Shown: one piece after another, positions 25,911-34,270 of the stretch
Position numbering within the stretch: the first letter of the stretch is position 1
Layout of the letters: every line of letters starts with the position of its first letter
Assembly: GCF_013371465.1 (NCBI RefSeq)
Contig: NZ_JABWDU010000010.1
Location: forward strand, 62,001-126,000
Source: Ensifer oleiphilus
Lineage (GTDB): Bacteria; Pseudomonadota; Alphaproteobacteria; Rhizobiales; Rhizobiaceae
Direction of reading: 5' to 3'
Length of the DNA: 64,000 bases
Made by a program: the position numbers and the translations under genes
The notes under the pieces: generated by a model
Databases searched by the model: none
What the model saw: only the letters and a program-made list of their open reading frames with translations
Told to the model about the DNA's origin: nothing

Positions 25911-26332
25911 GCCGCCACCTTTCCCGGCGCGCCGCCATCGAGCCACGCGTAGAGCTCCCAGGTCTCGCCATCGGGCCCGTGGAAATAGAGGCAGCGGGCG
26001 TTCCACGGATAGTCGGCCGGAGGATTGACGAAGGTGACGCCTTCATTCTTGAGATCGGCGTAGAGACCATCAATCTCGGCGGGACTGTCGAGCCGCACCG
26101 CCACGAGCACGGCAGAGGCCGACCCTTTGGGCACGCGCACATCGGCATGCTGCTCGATATGCGACCGCTCCCAAAGCGCCAGTGTCAGCCCGGCGCCGTT
26201 GAAATCGGCAAAGCCGGGGGCGCGATGCTTAAGCTTGAAGCCGAGCTTTTCCGTGTAGAAGCGGATCGACGCCTCGAGGTCGGTGACCAGGATGCAGACG
26301 TCCTGGATCGGATGGCGCTGGGCAAACGTCAT
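25907..26332 (-). CDS. VOC/glyoxalase-fold protein
   Basis: 141 residues, one VOC domain: HPIQDVCILVTDLEASIRFYTEKLGFKL at the start and CLYFHGPDGETWELYAW at the end, the latter with the usual final metal Glu. It could be an isomerase, dioxygenase or resistance protein; the sequence alone does not tell. The ATG at 26332 follows the permease stop by 8 bases and its stop overlaps the nucleoside hydrolase start. Larger frames on this strand fuse it with other reading frames and are not real. Confidence 0.85.
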   Translation of the reverse strand: MTFAQRHPIQDVCILVTDLEASIRFYTEKLGFKLKHRAPGFADFNGAGLTLALWERSHIEQHADVRVPKGSASAVLVAVRLDSPAEIDGLYADLKNEGVTFVNPPADYPWNARCLYFHGPDGETWELYAWLDGGAPGKVAA

Positions 26333-26340
26333 GGTGGCTC

Positions 26341-27234
26341 CTACTGATCCTTGAGTTCGGCAAAGGAACTGGCGGCCTTTGCGCCGCCACGCAACTTGCC
26401 GGAAAGCCAGACGCCAAAGACGGTGGCGAGATAGGGCAGCGCCTGCAGCAGGTCGTGCGGGATCTTGTCGCCGAACATCAGCTGCGCCCGGATGCCGAGC
26501 GCGCCGACGACGGCGAAAAACAGCGCGGCAAAGGTGGCTCCCACCGGATGGGACGCCCCGAAGATGACGGCGGCGAACGCCATGAAGCCACGGCCTGCCG
26601 TCATCCCTTGAGCGAAGAATTGCAGGCTGCCGGCCGCGAGTTCCGCTCCGCCGATGGCGCAGAGAACGCCACCGATCGAAAGGGCCACGAGACGCATGCG
26701 CGAGGGGTTGGCCCCGACGCTGCGGGCCGCGAAGGGATGTTCGCCACAGGCGGCAAGCCTGAGGCCGAAGCGCGTACGGCGCAGCAGCACCCACATGCCG
26801 AAGACGACAAACGGCATGGCGGCGACCGAGATCGACAGCACCCCGTAGGCGCCGAAAGCCGGGCCAAGCTTGGGAAGGCCGAACGGCGCAGTCACGCTCG
26901 CCTGGCTTCCGAAGATCGACTGGACGGCGAGCGCCGTGCCGCCGACACCAAGGCCCGTCAAGCCAAGGCCGGCAATGATCGGATTGGCCTTGAGCCTGTC
27001 GATCACGAACCAGAGGAGGACGGAGGCAAGCACGCAGATGAAGACGGCGATCAAGATGGCGGCGAGAATGGAGTTGGTCAGCATGATGCCGACAATCGTG
27101 GCGCAGGCGCCGATGATCATCAGGCCCTCGAGGCCGAGGTTCCACACCCCTGCCCTCTGTGCGATGACGCCGGCAAGGGTGACGTAGATCAGCGGCGTCC
27201 CGGAGCGCAGGATGGCGATGATGATCTCGTTCAT
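26341..27234 (-). CDS. Nucleoside-type ABC importer permease (NupQ/YufQ-like)
   Basis: 297 residues with eight or more hydrophobic segments, starting MNEIIIAILRSGTPLIYVTLAGVIAQRAGVWNLGLEG, the typical start of the second permease of Bmp-type importers. GVGANPSRMR-like RSVGANPSRMRLVALSIGG is the cytoplasmic coupling loop. It shares ATGA with the first permease. With the partner permease, ATPase and Bmp protein it forms a nucleoside or nucleobase importer in the inner membrane. Confidence 0.9.
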   Translation of the reverse strand: MNEIIIAILRSGTPLIYVTLAGVIAQRAGVWNLGLEGLMIIGACATIVGIMLTNSILAAILIAVFICVLASVLLWFVIDRLKANPIIAGLGLTGLGVGGTALAVQSIFGSQASVTAPFGLPKLGPAFGAYGVLSISVAAMPFVVFGMWVLLRRTRFGLRLAACGEHPFAARSVGANPSRMRLVALSIGGVLCAIGGAELAAGSLQFFAQGMTAGRGFMAFAAVIFGASHPVGATFAALFFAVVGALGIRAQLMFGDKIPHDLLQALPYLATVFGVWLSGKLRGGAKAASSFAELKDQ

Positions 27235-28268
27235 GACGGGCGCCCTCCGAGACGCAGAACCTTGTCGACGAGCTTCGACCTTGCCGTGATGAACAGCGCG
27301 ATCGCCGCATTGATGATGTCGATCGCGGCAGCCGGCAGCCCGGCCATGATCGGCAGATAGAGAGCCGCGGAGGCAAGGCCGCCGAAGAACACCGCGGCCG
27401 CGGCCGTGCCGACAACCGAGAGATTGGCGACGAGCGCGATCAGGATTGCCGTGAAGCCATGGGCCGGCAGGAACCCGGATGCGATGCGGCCATTCGGCCC
27501 CATGAACTCGATGGTTCCGGCAAGACCCGCCAGCGCGCCTGAGATGAGGAAGCTCGACAGGCCCAGCTTCCAAAGTCGCGCCCCCTGCCACTCCACCATC
27601 GTGCCATTGCGGCCGGCAAGGCTTGCGAGAACCCCGAAGGCAGTACGGTTGACCAATAGCCACATCAAGACGCCGACGGCGACGGCAATGGCGATGATGG
27701 TCGGCGACAGGCCGAGCGAGTCCGAGATGCGGTAGGCTGCATCGAGCGGGCGGCTCGATGCCTGCTGGCCGGACCCGGAAGGATCCTTCAGCGGGCCTGA
27801 GGTGACATAGACCAGCAGCAGTCCGGCCATGAAGTTGCCCATCAAGGTGGTGATGACCTCGTCAGTTCCAGAGCGTAGCCTTAAAAGCCCCGGCCAGAGC
27901 GCCCAGAGGGCACCGCCGAGCATGCCGGAGATCAGCAGCGCCGGGATGACGAGGAAAGCCGGCCCGCCCTTGAACGCCTCGGCGGCGAAGGCCGCGCAGA
28001 TCGCACCGACATAGAACTGGCCCTGGGCACCGATATTGAAGAAACCCGCCCGGAAAGAAATCCCGACGCCGACGGCGGTGATGAAGAGCGGCAGCGCCCA
28101 TCTGAGGCTCTGCTCGATCGCACCGCTACGCAGGAAGGCGCCGTCGGCCACCGCCCAGAGCATGGTCAGGGCATTGTAGCCGGCAAACTGGAACACCAGC
28201 GCGCACAGGATGAGCGCGAGGCCGACGAAGATCAGACTGCGGACAACCGCGATAAGATTGTCTTTCAT
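27231..28268 (-). CDS. Nucleoside-type ABC importer permease (NupP/YufP-like)
   Basis: 345 residues, start MKDNLIAVVRSLIFVGLALILCALVFQFAGYNAL, with the family loop ITAVGVGISFRAGFFNIGAQGQF near residue 65 and several membrane helices. It is paired with the downstream permease and shares overlapping start/stop codons on both sides (ATGA). A frame opening at 28622 runs into the ATPase gene and is not used. Confidence 0.9.
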   Translation of the reverse strand: MKDNLIAVVRSLIFVGLALILCALVFQFAGYNALTMLWAVADGAFLRSGAIEQSLRWALPLFITAVGVGISFRAGFFNIGAQGQFYVGAICAAFAAEAFKGGPAFLVIPALLISGMLGGALWALWPGLLRLRSGTDEVITTLMGNFMAGLLLVYVTSGPLKDPSGSGQQASSRPLDAAYRISDSLGLSPTIIAIAVAVGVLMWLLVNRTAFGVLASLAGRNGTMVEWQGARLWKLGLSSFLISGALAGLAGTIEFMGPNGRIASGFLPAHGFTAILIALVANLSVVGTAAAAVFFGGLASAALYLPIMAGLPAAAIDIINAAIALFITARSKLVDKVLRLGGRPS

Positions 28269-29845
28269 GCGCTTTTCCTCGCAGCCGCATCGGTCATGGC
28301 AGCCCCCACCGACGCAATGTCGAAGGGCGCTCGGAATTCGCCGTTCACACGTCCCGACAGCATCACCACGACACGGTCGGAGATGTCGAACAACTCGTCG
28401 AGGTCCGACGAAATAAGGAGGATGGCGACGCCGCGATCGCGCGCCTGCCGGAGCGCCTGCCACACGAAGGCGGTCGCGCCGATGTCGAGACCTCGCGTCG
28501 GCTGGGCGGCGATGATCAGCCTGGCGCCGCGGTCGACCTCGCGGGCAAGGATCACTTTCTGGGCGTTGCCGCCGGACAGAGATCCCGCCTTTTGAGCGGA
28601 ATTGTGGTAGTGGACGCTCCATTCCCTAAGCGACCGGTCGCAGGCTTCGCGCACCGTCGCAGGGCGGATCACCCTGAGCAAACTGCCCTGTAGCAGTTCC
28701 CTTGCGCTCCAGTTCTGCCAGAGCGAACTGGTCAGGCTCAGACCTTCGACATTGCGCTCGAAGGGAATGATCCTCAGACCGATCGCACGACGGGCCCCGA
28801 GCGGTTCGCCGGTCACGTCATGGCCTGCAAGCCGGATCGATCCGCTCGCTAGATCGGCAAGCGCCGAAATCGCGCGCACGAGCGTCTTCTGCCCGTTGCC
28901 CTCCACGCCAGCGATGCCGACGATCTCGCCAGGGCGAATATCCAGATCAACGCCGTCAAGCGCGGTGCCTTCACTGTCCGGCCGCGTCGAAACGGATTTC
29001 ATGGAGAGCACGCTTGGACCATGCGCCGTCTCCGGATGGCCTGCGCCCTCGCCCACTGGCGATTTCGTGCCGACCAGCGCGTCGCGCTCATGCCGATCGA
29101 GCGTCTTGGCGATGGCATCACCGACGATCAGGTTGGCGAGCCTTTCGGCCGAAACCTCGGCGATCGGCAGCGGCCCCTCGACCTTTCGGCCGCCGCGCAA
29201 CACTGTGACCGTGTCGGCGATGCCGAGCACTTCGCGGATCTTGTGCAGGATGAGGATCACCGTCACGCCGCGCTCCTTGAGACGGCGGACGCGGGCAAAT
29301 AGCATGTCTATGCCGGTGGGCGACAGCACCGCGGTCGGCTCGTCGAGAATGAGCACGCGCGCATCCATGACCAGCGCTCTCGCAATCTCGATGCCCTGCT
29401 GTGTCTCGATCGGTAGGTCACGGATCCGCGTGTTCAGGTCGACCTGGACGTCAAGGCTTGCGAGATGCGACCGCCATTTTTCGGAAAGCCCCCTGCGGCT
29501 GTAGACGCCACCTTTGCCTGTCGCGCCGAACTCCATGGTCTCGGCAACGGTAAAGGAAGGCGGCAGGGCAAAACTCTGATGAACCAGTTCTACACCCGCC
29601 GCCCGGCTCTGGTTGACATGTCCGGTTCGGATTTCTTCACCCATGACATCGACCGCGCCGGCGGTCGGTTGAACAAGTCCCGCAGCGACGCGGGCGAAGG
29701 TCGTCTTGCCGGCGCCGTTCTGCCCGACGACCGCATGGATCTGGCCGGGGGCAAACGAGACGGCAACGTCGGACAGCGCTGTGACGTCGCCGAATTTCAC
29801 GGTGACGTCACGGCACTCCAGCGCGGGTTTCGGAGGATTCGACAT
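28265..29845 (-). CDS. Nucleoside-type ABC importer ATPase with two ABC domains (NupO-like)
   Basis: 526 residues. Domain 1 has Walker A GQNGAGKTT and Walker B VLILDEPTAVLSP. Domain 2 has a modified Walker A GVEGNGQKT, signature SLSGGNAQK and a switch-like Walker B RLIIAAQPTRGLDIG in which the catalytic Glu is replaced by Gln, as is usual for the second domain of sugar/nucleoside-type ATPases. Start ATG at 29845; a TTG one codon earlier is also in frame. It is separated from the Bmp gene by a 246-base gap holding two strong hairpins. Confidence 0.9.
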   Translation of the reverse strand: MSNPPKPALECRDVTVKFGDVTALSDVAVSFAPGQIHAVVGQNGAGKTTFARVAAGLVQPTAGAVDVMGEEIRTGHVNQSRAAGVELVHQSFALPPSFTVAETMEFGATGKGGVYSRRGLSEKWRSHLASLDVQVDLNTRIRDLPIETQQGIEIARALVMDARVLILDEPTAVLSPTGIDMLFARVRRLKERGVTVILILHKIREVLGIADTVTVLRGGRKVEGPLPIAEVSAERLANLIVGDAIAKTLDRHERDALVGTKSPVGEGAGHPETAHGPSVLSMKSVSTRPDSEGTALDGVDLDIRPGEIVGIAGVEGNGQKTLVRAISALADLASGSIRLAGHDVTGEPLGARRAIGLRIIPFERNVEGLSLTSSLWQNWSARELLQGSLLRVIRPATVREACDRSLREWSVHYHNSAQKAGSLSGGNAQKVILAREVDRGARLIIAAQPTRGLDIGATAFVWQALRQARDRGVAILLISSDLDELFDISDRVVVMLSGRVNGEFRAPFDIASVGAAMTDAAARKSA

Positions 29846-29870
29846 CAAAAGGTTCCCATTGAGAGCATGG

Positions 29871-29937
29871 GTTCACGGATCACCAACTGCAGAGCAGACG
29901 ATCCGTGAACATCCGGCGGTCTTTCCCGACGGGAAAG
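29871..29937 (-). promoter_or_regulatory. Two hairpins between the Bmp gene and the ATPase gene
   Basis: GTTCACGGATC (29871-29881) and GATCCGTGAAC (29900-29910) are perfect 11-bp arms; the 18-base loop holds a nested CTGC/GCAG pair. Next to it CTTTCCC and GGGAAAG (29921-29937) form a second perfect 7-bp stem with a 3-base loop. They lie in the 246-base spacer and would let the binding-protein part of the mRNA be made or kept in excess over the ATPase and permeases. Confidence 0.55.
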
Positions 29938-30091
29938 AGTAGCCGGCATTCCGTCAAGGCTCCGCGCCGACCCGGTGGGCTGGCGCCAGAGCCCGCGCGT
30001 TTGGAAGAACGCGCCAGGCACGCACTGGCAATTTGAGTCTGGAATATCGCGCTTTCAGTCATTCCACTTGATAGCGGGATGTTCCAGTGGC

Positions 30092-31144
30092 TCAGAGCGT
30101 GGTGTTGAAGGGCACCTTGATGGAGCCATCCAGAATACCGGCGCGGGCCTTTTCGACTTCGACAAGCGCCTCCTTCGCCCTGGCGTTCAGTTCCGCCGGT
30201 CCCTGTTCGGCAAAAACCGGGGATGGAATGAAGTCGATGACACCGGTGCCCAGGCCAGTATGCTCATGCGTGCCGCCCTTCCAGTCTGAACCGACGGCCT
30301 TCGTTGCTTCGTTGTAGAGCGAAACGCCGAAATCGAGACCAACGATGGAGATGAGCGACTTCGGTCCGAGCGCGTACTGTCCCGGCGCAAGGCAGCTCAC
30401 CATGCGGCCTTCCTTCTCGTTGGCCGCGGCAATGATGCCGCCGTCGGTGGCAGCTGCGTCCGTCTGGATGTAGTCGATGCCGTCATTGTACATCTGGGTG
30501 GCGATTTCCTGGCCCTTTGCCGGATCCTGGAACGAGCCGGCAAAAGCGGCGACAACGCTGGCGTCCGGCTTGATCGAGTGCACGCCGGCCTTGAAGGCGT
30601 TGAAATCGGCATTGAGCGGCGGGATAGAAACGCCGCCGATGAAACCGGTCTTGCCCGTCGTCGTCATCTTGGCCGCAAACACGCCCGAGAGATAGCAGCC
30701 GAGGTAGTAGTCGTAGGATACCGTCACCACGTTCGGGATCGCCGGTTCAAAGGGGTCGGCGAACAGCTGGATCCACTTGGTGTTGGGGTAGGACGGCGCC
30801 AGCGCCTTGAAGGGCTCGGCCACCTCGTTGAAGGTGGAGATGATGATCTGGGCACCGGCGTCGCCGAGCGTGCGGTAGATGGTCTCGTAGGTCGCGGGGT
30901 CCTGCGCGTAGATGGCCCGGTGTTCGAACCCCTTTTCTTCCGACAGCTGCTTGAGCTTGGAGATCATCTGATCGACCGGCCCGTTGTCGCCGGCCGCCTG
31001 CGTATGCACCAGTGCCACCAATCCGCCAGACGCCCTCGCAAATTCCGGCACGATGCTGGCGGCAAAGCCGAGCGCTGCCGCGCCGGCACTTGCCTGCAGG
31101 AAGGTGCGGCGGTGCATCATGTGTTGTGAAGCCTTGTCAGTCAT
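30092..31144 (-). CDS. Nucleoside-type ABC importer binding protein (Bmp/PnrA family)
   Basis: 350 residues. The N-terminus carries a twin-arginine signal (HRRTFLQASAGAAALGFAASIVPEFARASGG) and the mature part matches Bmp family proteins (VALVHTQAAGDNGPVDQMISKLKQLSEEKGFEH; VSYDYYLGCYLSGVFAAKM; YNDGIDYIQTDAAATDGGIIAAANEK). The usual lipobox is absent, so it is a soluble periplasmic protein. Family members bind nucleosides. The ATG at 31144 is chosen because longer frames lose the signal. Confidence 0.9.
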   Translation of the reverse strand: MTDKASQHMMHRRTFLQASAGAAALGFAASIVPEFARASGGLVALVHTQAAGDNGPVDQMISKLKQLSEEKGFEHRAIYAQDPATYETIYRTLGDAGAQIIISTFNEVAEPFKALAPSYPNTKWIQLFADPFEPAIPNVVTVSYDYYLGCYLSGVFAAKMTTTGKTGFIGGVSIPPLNADFNAFKAGVHSIKPDASVVAAFAGSFQDPAKGQEIATQMYNDGIDYIQTDAAATDGGIIAAANEKEGRMVSCLAPGQYALGPKSLISIVGLDFGVSLYNEATKAVGSDWKGGTHEHTGLGTGVIDFIPSPVFAEQGPAELNARAKEALVEVEKARAGILDGSIKVPFNTTL

Positions 31145-31224
31145 GATCGTTCCCTCTTTTGTTGATTGTCTTGTGTCATGCTTACCTTGACGCGCCTGGG
31201 CAATGCTGGCGCGCCCGGTCCGTC

Positions 31225-31545
31225 TCAAAGCGGAGGTGAATAGGAGGCGGGGTTCATGATCATCACCTCCTGCTTCTGGATCGCGTCGAGCGCCCAGACT
31301 TCGGAGATGAATTTCTGCCAATCCGGATCGGCATACATGGCCGAGCGGCGCGCCTCGCGATCGGCAAGGCTGTCATAGGCCCACATCAGAACGGTGGTGT
31401 GGAGCGTCCCCAGTTCCGAGACATAGAGGCCGACGAATTTGTTGAGATGGCGCTTCTGCACCGGCAGACCGTCGGCCTCGTATTTCTTCATCCACCTGTC
31501 GACCGTGCCGGGCTTGAACGTATAGGTGCGGTGTTCGAGGATCAT
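31225..31545 (-). CDS. NIPSNAP-family small protein
   Basis: 106 residues of ferredoxin-like fold (MILEHRTYTFKPGTVDRWMKKYE; LHTTVLMWAYDSLADREARRSAMYADPDWQKFI), a full-length NIPSNAP domain. Function of the family in bacteria is not known; such proteins often lie in catabolic operons. It starts 12 bases after the GMC oxidoreductase stop and is followed by the Bmp gene. Confidence 0.88.
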   Translation of the reverse strand: MILEHRTYTFKPGTVDRWMKKYEADGLPVQKRHLNKFVGLYVSELGTLHTTVLMWAYDSLADREARRSAMYADPDWQKFISEVWALDAIQKQEVMIMNPASYSPPL

Positions 31546-31557
31546 CGGATCACTTCC

Positions 31558-33183
31558 TTAGCTATTCAGGATCAGTTCGGCGCATTTCTCGCCGATCATG
31601 ATGGCGGGTGCATTGGTGTTGCCGCTCGCGATGATCGGCATGATCGAGGCGTCGGCAACGCGCAGGCCCTCAATGCCGTGCACTTTGAGCTCAGCATCCA
31701 CGACCGCCATCGGATCGTTGCCCATCTTGGCGGTGCCGACGGGATGGAACGTCGTCATCGCCGTGGCGCGCAGCCAGCGGGTCAGCCCGGCATCGTCGAG
31801 CGCTTCCGGCCCGGGCGCCAGTTCCTTGCCGCGAAAGCGGTCGAATGCCTTCTGGCCGACGATGTCGCGCGTCAGCCGGATGCCGTCGATCATCGTGCGG
31901 ATGTCGAAATCGGACTGCAGGTAGTTCGCCTGGATCTTCGGCTTGTCGGTCGGGTTCGCCGACCTCAGTGTGATCTCGCCGCGGCTCGCCGGATTAACGG
32001 GTCCCACGCGGATGGTGAAGCCGTGATCCGCCTCGACCGCCCGCTTCTTGGCGAAGGGATTGGGAAAATGCAGGTTGGCCGTCTTTTCCAGCGCCGGCAT
32101 GAAATGCAGCTGGATATCGGGCGAGACTAGGCCGTCGTGCGAGCGCACGAACGCGCCCGCCTCGTAGGGAAAGGTCGTCGTGATGCCTTCACCGAACAGC
32201 ATGCCTTGCGCGACTGCGGGAATGAGTTTGTCGGCGCGCAGGTCACCGAACAGCGTTACGGGTTCACGGCATTCCCAGCTCATGACGCAGTCGACGTGAT
32301 CCTGGAGGTTTTTCCCGACGCCGGGAAGATCGAGCAGCGGCTTGATGCCGAGTGCGCTCAGCTCGTCTGCTGGCCCTATGCCGGAAAGCAGCAACGTCTT
32401 GGGCGAATTGACCACGCCGGCGGACAATATAACCTCTCGCCCGGCGCGCGCGATCCCCGGCCGTCCGTCCTTCAGGTACCCGACACCACAAGCCCGGCCA
32501 CCTTCGATGATGAGACGCGTCGTTTCAGCGCCTGTCAGGACGGTCAGGTTCTTGCGGCCGAGCGCCGGGCGCAGGAACGCCCAGGACGTGGACCAGCGCT
32601 TTCCCTTGCGGATGGTGAAATCGTAGCGGCCAAAGCCTTCCTGGCTCGCGCCATTGAAGTCGTCGTTCGCTGGATAGCCGGCCTGCAGGCCGGCCTCGCA
32701 GAACACGTCCATCAGCGGATTGTGGCCACGGGCACGGCAGACGGTGAGTTCGCCGTCGGTGCTGTGAAACGCGTCCTTGCGCTCGATGTGCGCCTCCGAG
32801 CGCCGAAAAGCAGGGAGAACCTCGTCATAGGACCAGCCGGGCAGGCCAAGCTGCGCCCAGCGATCATAGTCGTGGCGGTTGCCGCGGACATAGATCATGC
32901 CGTTGATGGTCGAGGTCCCGCCCAGCACCTTGCCGCGCGGCCAATAAAGCGAGCGGCCGTTGAGATAGGGCTCGGGCTCCGTGTGGTAATGCCAGTTGTA
33001 GATGCCGGAATGGAAAAGCTTGCCCATCAGCATCGGCAGCCGGAACAAGGGATTGCGGTCCTTACCACCTGCCTCGATCAAAAGCACGCGGTTGGCGGGG
33101 TTCTTCGACAGGCGGTTGGCAAGAACGCAGCCGGCCGAACCGGCGCCAACAATAATAAAGTCATATTCCGGGGTAGACGCCAT
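31558..33183 (-). CDS. GMC-family FAD-dependent oxidoreductase
   Basis: 541 residues. N-terminal FAD motif DFIIVGAGSAGCVLANRL, then NWHYHTEPEPYLNGRSLYWPRGKVLGGTSTINGMIYVRGN (GMC signature 1), GVVNSPKTLLLSGIG (signature 2) and the C-terminal active site HPVGTAKMG with catalytic His. Such enzymes oxidise alcohols of sugars, cholines or aromatic alcohols to aldehydes. No signal peptide. Its place between NIPSNAP and the uracil-glycosylase-like gene suggests it oxidises a hydroxymethyl or sugar alcohol group of the imported nucleoside-like compound; this is an inference. Confidence 0.92.
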   Translation of the reverse strand: MASTPEYDFIIVGAGSAGCVLANRLSKNPANRVLLIEAGGKDRNPLFRLPMLMGKLFHSGIYNWHYHTEPEPYLNGRSLYWPRGKVLGGTSTINGMIYVRGNRHDYDRWAQLGLPGWSYDEVLPAFRRSEAHIERKDAFHSTDGELTVCRARGHNPLMDVFCEAGLQAGYPANDDFNGASQEGFGRYDFTIRKGKRWSTSWAFLRPALGRKNLTVLTGAETTRLIIEGGRACGVGYLKDGRPGIARAGREVILSAGVVNSPKTLLLSGIGPADELSALGIKPLLDLPGVGKNLQDHVDCVMSWECREPVTLFGDLRADKLIPAVAQGMLFGEGITTTFPYEAGAFVRSHDGLVSPDIQLHFMPALEKTANLHFPNPFAKKRAVEADHGFTIRVGPVNPASRGEITLRSANPTDKPKIQANYLQSDFDIRTMIDGIRLTRDIVGQKAFDRFRGKELAPGPEALDDAGLTRWLRATAMTTFHPVGTAKMGNDPMAVVDAELKVHGIEGLRVADASIMPIIASGNTNAPAIMIGEKCAELILNS

Positions 33184-33186
33184 GGT

Positions 33187-34038
33187 TCACCATGCGATGG
33201 GACGGGCGCCCATCGCCTCCAGGTAGAGATTGCAGAGAAGGAAGGGATTTTCCCGGCCGAGCACCTTGTCGGTGAAAGCGGGGTGTTCGCGCTCGACGCA
33301 GGCAACCTTGCCGTGACGGCCCTCGCGAATGCCGGTTTCGGCGAAAATGTCGGCTGCAGCCGCACCGAAGCCGAGAAAGACGATCGGCTCGCCGCGCGAA
33401 AGCAGCATCTCGATCACGCGCAGCATCAACGGCCGCCAGAAGGGCAGATGGCCGCGCGACTGGTGCGGGTCGATATCGACGCGAAAACGCGACAGCGTCA
33501 GGGATGCGTTGAGGAGCAGCACGCCCTCGCTTACCCAGCGGTTGGCGATAGCGCCTGGCGCCTCGAACGCACTGGAAGGGTCGCACAACAACTGCCGCAC
33601 CTCCGGCCAGCGGCCGAAGTCCTCACTCAGGCTCTCGTCGCCGAGACGCGCGGCGGCGATAAGTTGCATATACGCGCGGATGCTCTTCGAGAACATCTTG
33701 TCCAGCTCGGCCCAGGTGGCGAGATTGCCCGCCTCGAAGGCGCGGCCCGTTGCAAAACCCGGCTCCGGATAGGGATCCTGGCCAAGGATCATGCAGCGCA
33801 CGCCATCGGGCGCAATTCCATCGAAGGCGGCAAGCGCATGCGCGCCTTTCGGTTGGCCGGGAAAGATCCTGCCACGGCGCGCCGGGAAGATCGGCTCCCA
33901 GGCTTCGAACGCGAGACCGGCATCGACCCGTTCAAAATCGTCGCCAATGCGGCCAAGCGCATCCTGCCAGTCTTGCGGCAGATCGGCCTCCCACCCGGCC
34001 AGCGTTTCCGCCATAGCCTCTCTCAGTCGTGCCGGCAT
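33187..34038 (-). CDS. Uracil-DNA-glycosylase-fold protein
   Basis: 283 residues. MILGQDPYPEPGFATGRAF (residues about 83-101) aligns with the family-1 motif LGQDPYH with the final His replaced by Pro, keeping the catalytic Asp; VLLLNASLTL keeps the uracil-binding Asn, FLGFGAAAA matches the following beta strand and EHPAF keeps the second-motif His. It is preceded by GGGGAG, 8 bases before the ATG at 34038. Classical UDG genes are not in catabolic operons; this one is the first gene of a nucleoside uptake and breakdown operon controlled by RutR-type sites. It may still act on DNA, or have been reused for a free pyrimidine derivative. Confidence 0.87.
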   Translation of the reverse strand: MPARLREAMAETLAGWEADLPQDWQDALGRIGDDFERVDAGLAFEAWEPIFPARRGRIFPGQPKGAHALAAFDGIAPDGVRCMILGQDPYPEPGFATGRAFEAGNLATWAELDKMFSKSIRAYMQLIAAARLGDESLSEDFGRWPEVRQLLCDPSSAFEAPGAIANRWVSEGVLLLNASLTLSRFRVDIDPHQSRGHLPFWRPLMLRVIEMLLSRGEPIVFLGFGAAAADIFAETGIREGRHGKVACVEREHPAFTDKVLGRENPFLLCNLYLEAMGARPIAW

Positions 34039-34068
34039 TGCGCCGCTCCCCTTTTCCTCGTTGCAAGG

Positions 34069-34098
34069 AGACTAGACAAAAGCTGACCAAAGTGTCAA
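34069..34098 (-). promoter_or_regulatory. Predicted sigma-70 promoter of the nucleoside operon
   Basis: On the minus strand TTGACA (34093-34098) and TAGTCT (34069-34074) are 18 bases apart, 31 bases upstream of the first gene. The -35 box lies within the first RutR-type site, so binding there would block RNA polymerase. Confidence 0.5.
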
Positions 34099-34152
34099 CT
34101 TTCGAAAATGAAAAAATGACTTGATCGTCAACTTTATTTGACCAGATCGTCA
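34084..34152. promoter_or_regulatory. Three RutR-type operators TGAC-N6-GTCA
   Basis: TGACCAAAGTGTCA (34084-34097), TGACTTGATCGTCA (34117-34130) and TGACCAGATCGTCA (34139-34152) match the E. coli RutR pattern TTGACCAnnTGGTCAA in the outer TGAC/GTCA halves with the same 6-base spacing. They lie between the divergent UDG-headed operon and the TetR gene. RutR is known to respond to uracil and thymine. Confidence 0.75.
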
Positions 34153-34270
34153 GTTTTTTTGAAGGTGATGCGCTTGCATTTCGCCGGAAAACTCGGCAAT
34201 TGCGGAAACGACCTCGCCGCCACGCCTGATTGTCTGGTAGGAAGCGGCGGCGAGATGGAGGCGAGATCGC

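Noticed and set aside
26333-27415. 502-residue frame joining the VOC gene to sequence over the permease
   Set aside because: The upstream part is a shadow of the NupQ-like permease in another frame, so no real fusion exists.
32137-34086. 649-residue plus-strand frame
   Set aside because: It is antisense to the GMC oxidoreductase and UDG-fold genes, both with clear motifs; typical GC-rich shadow frame.
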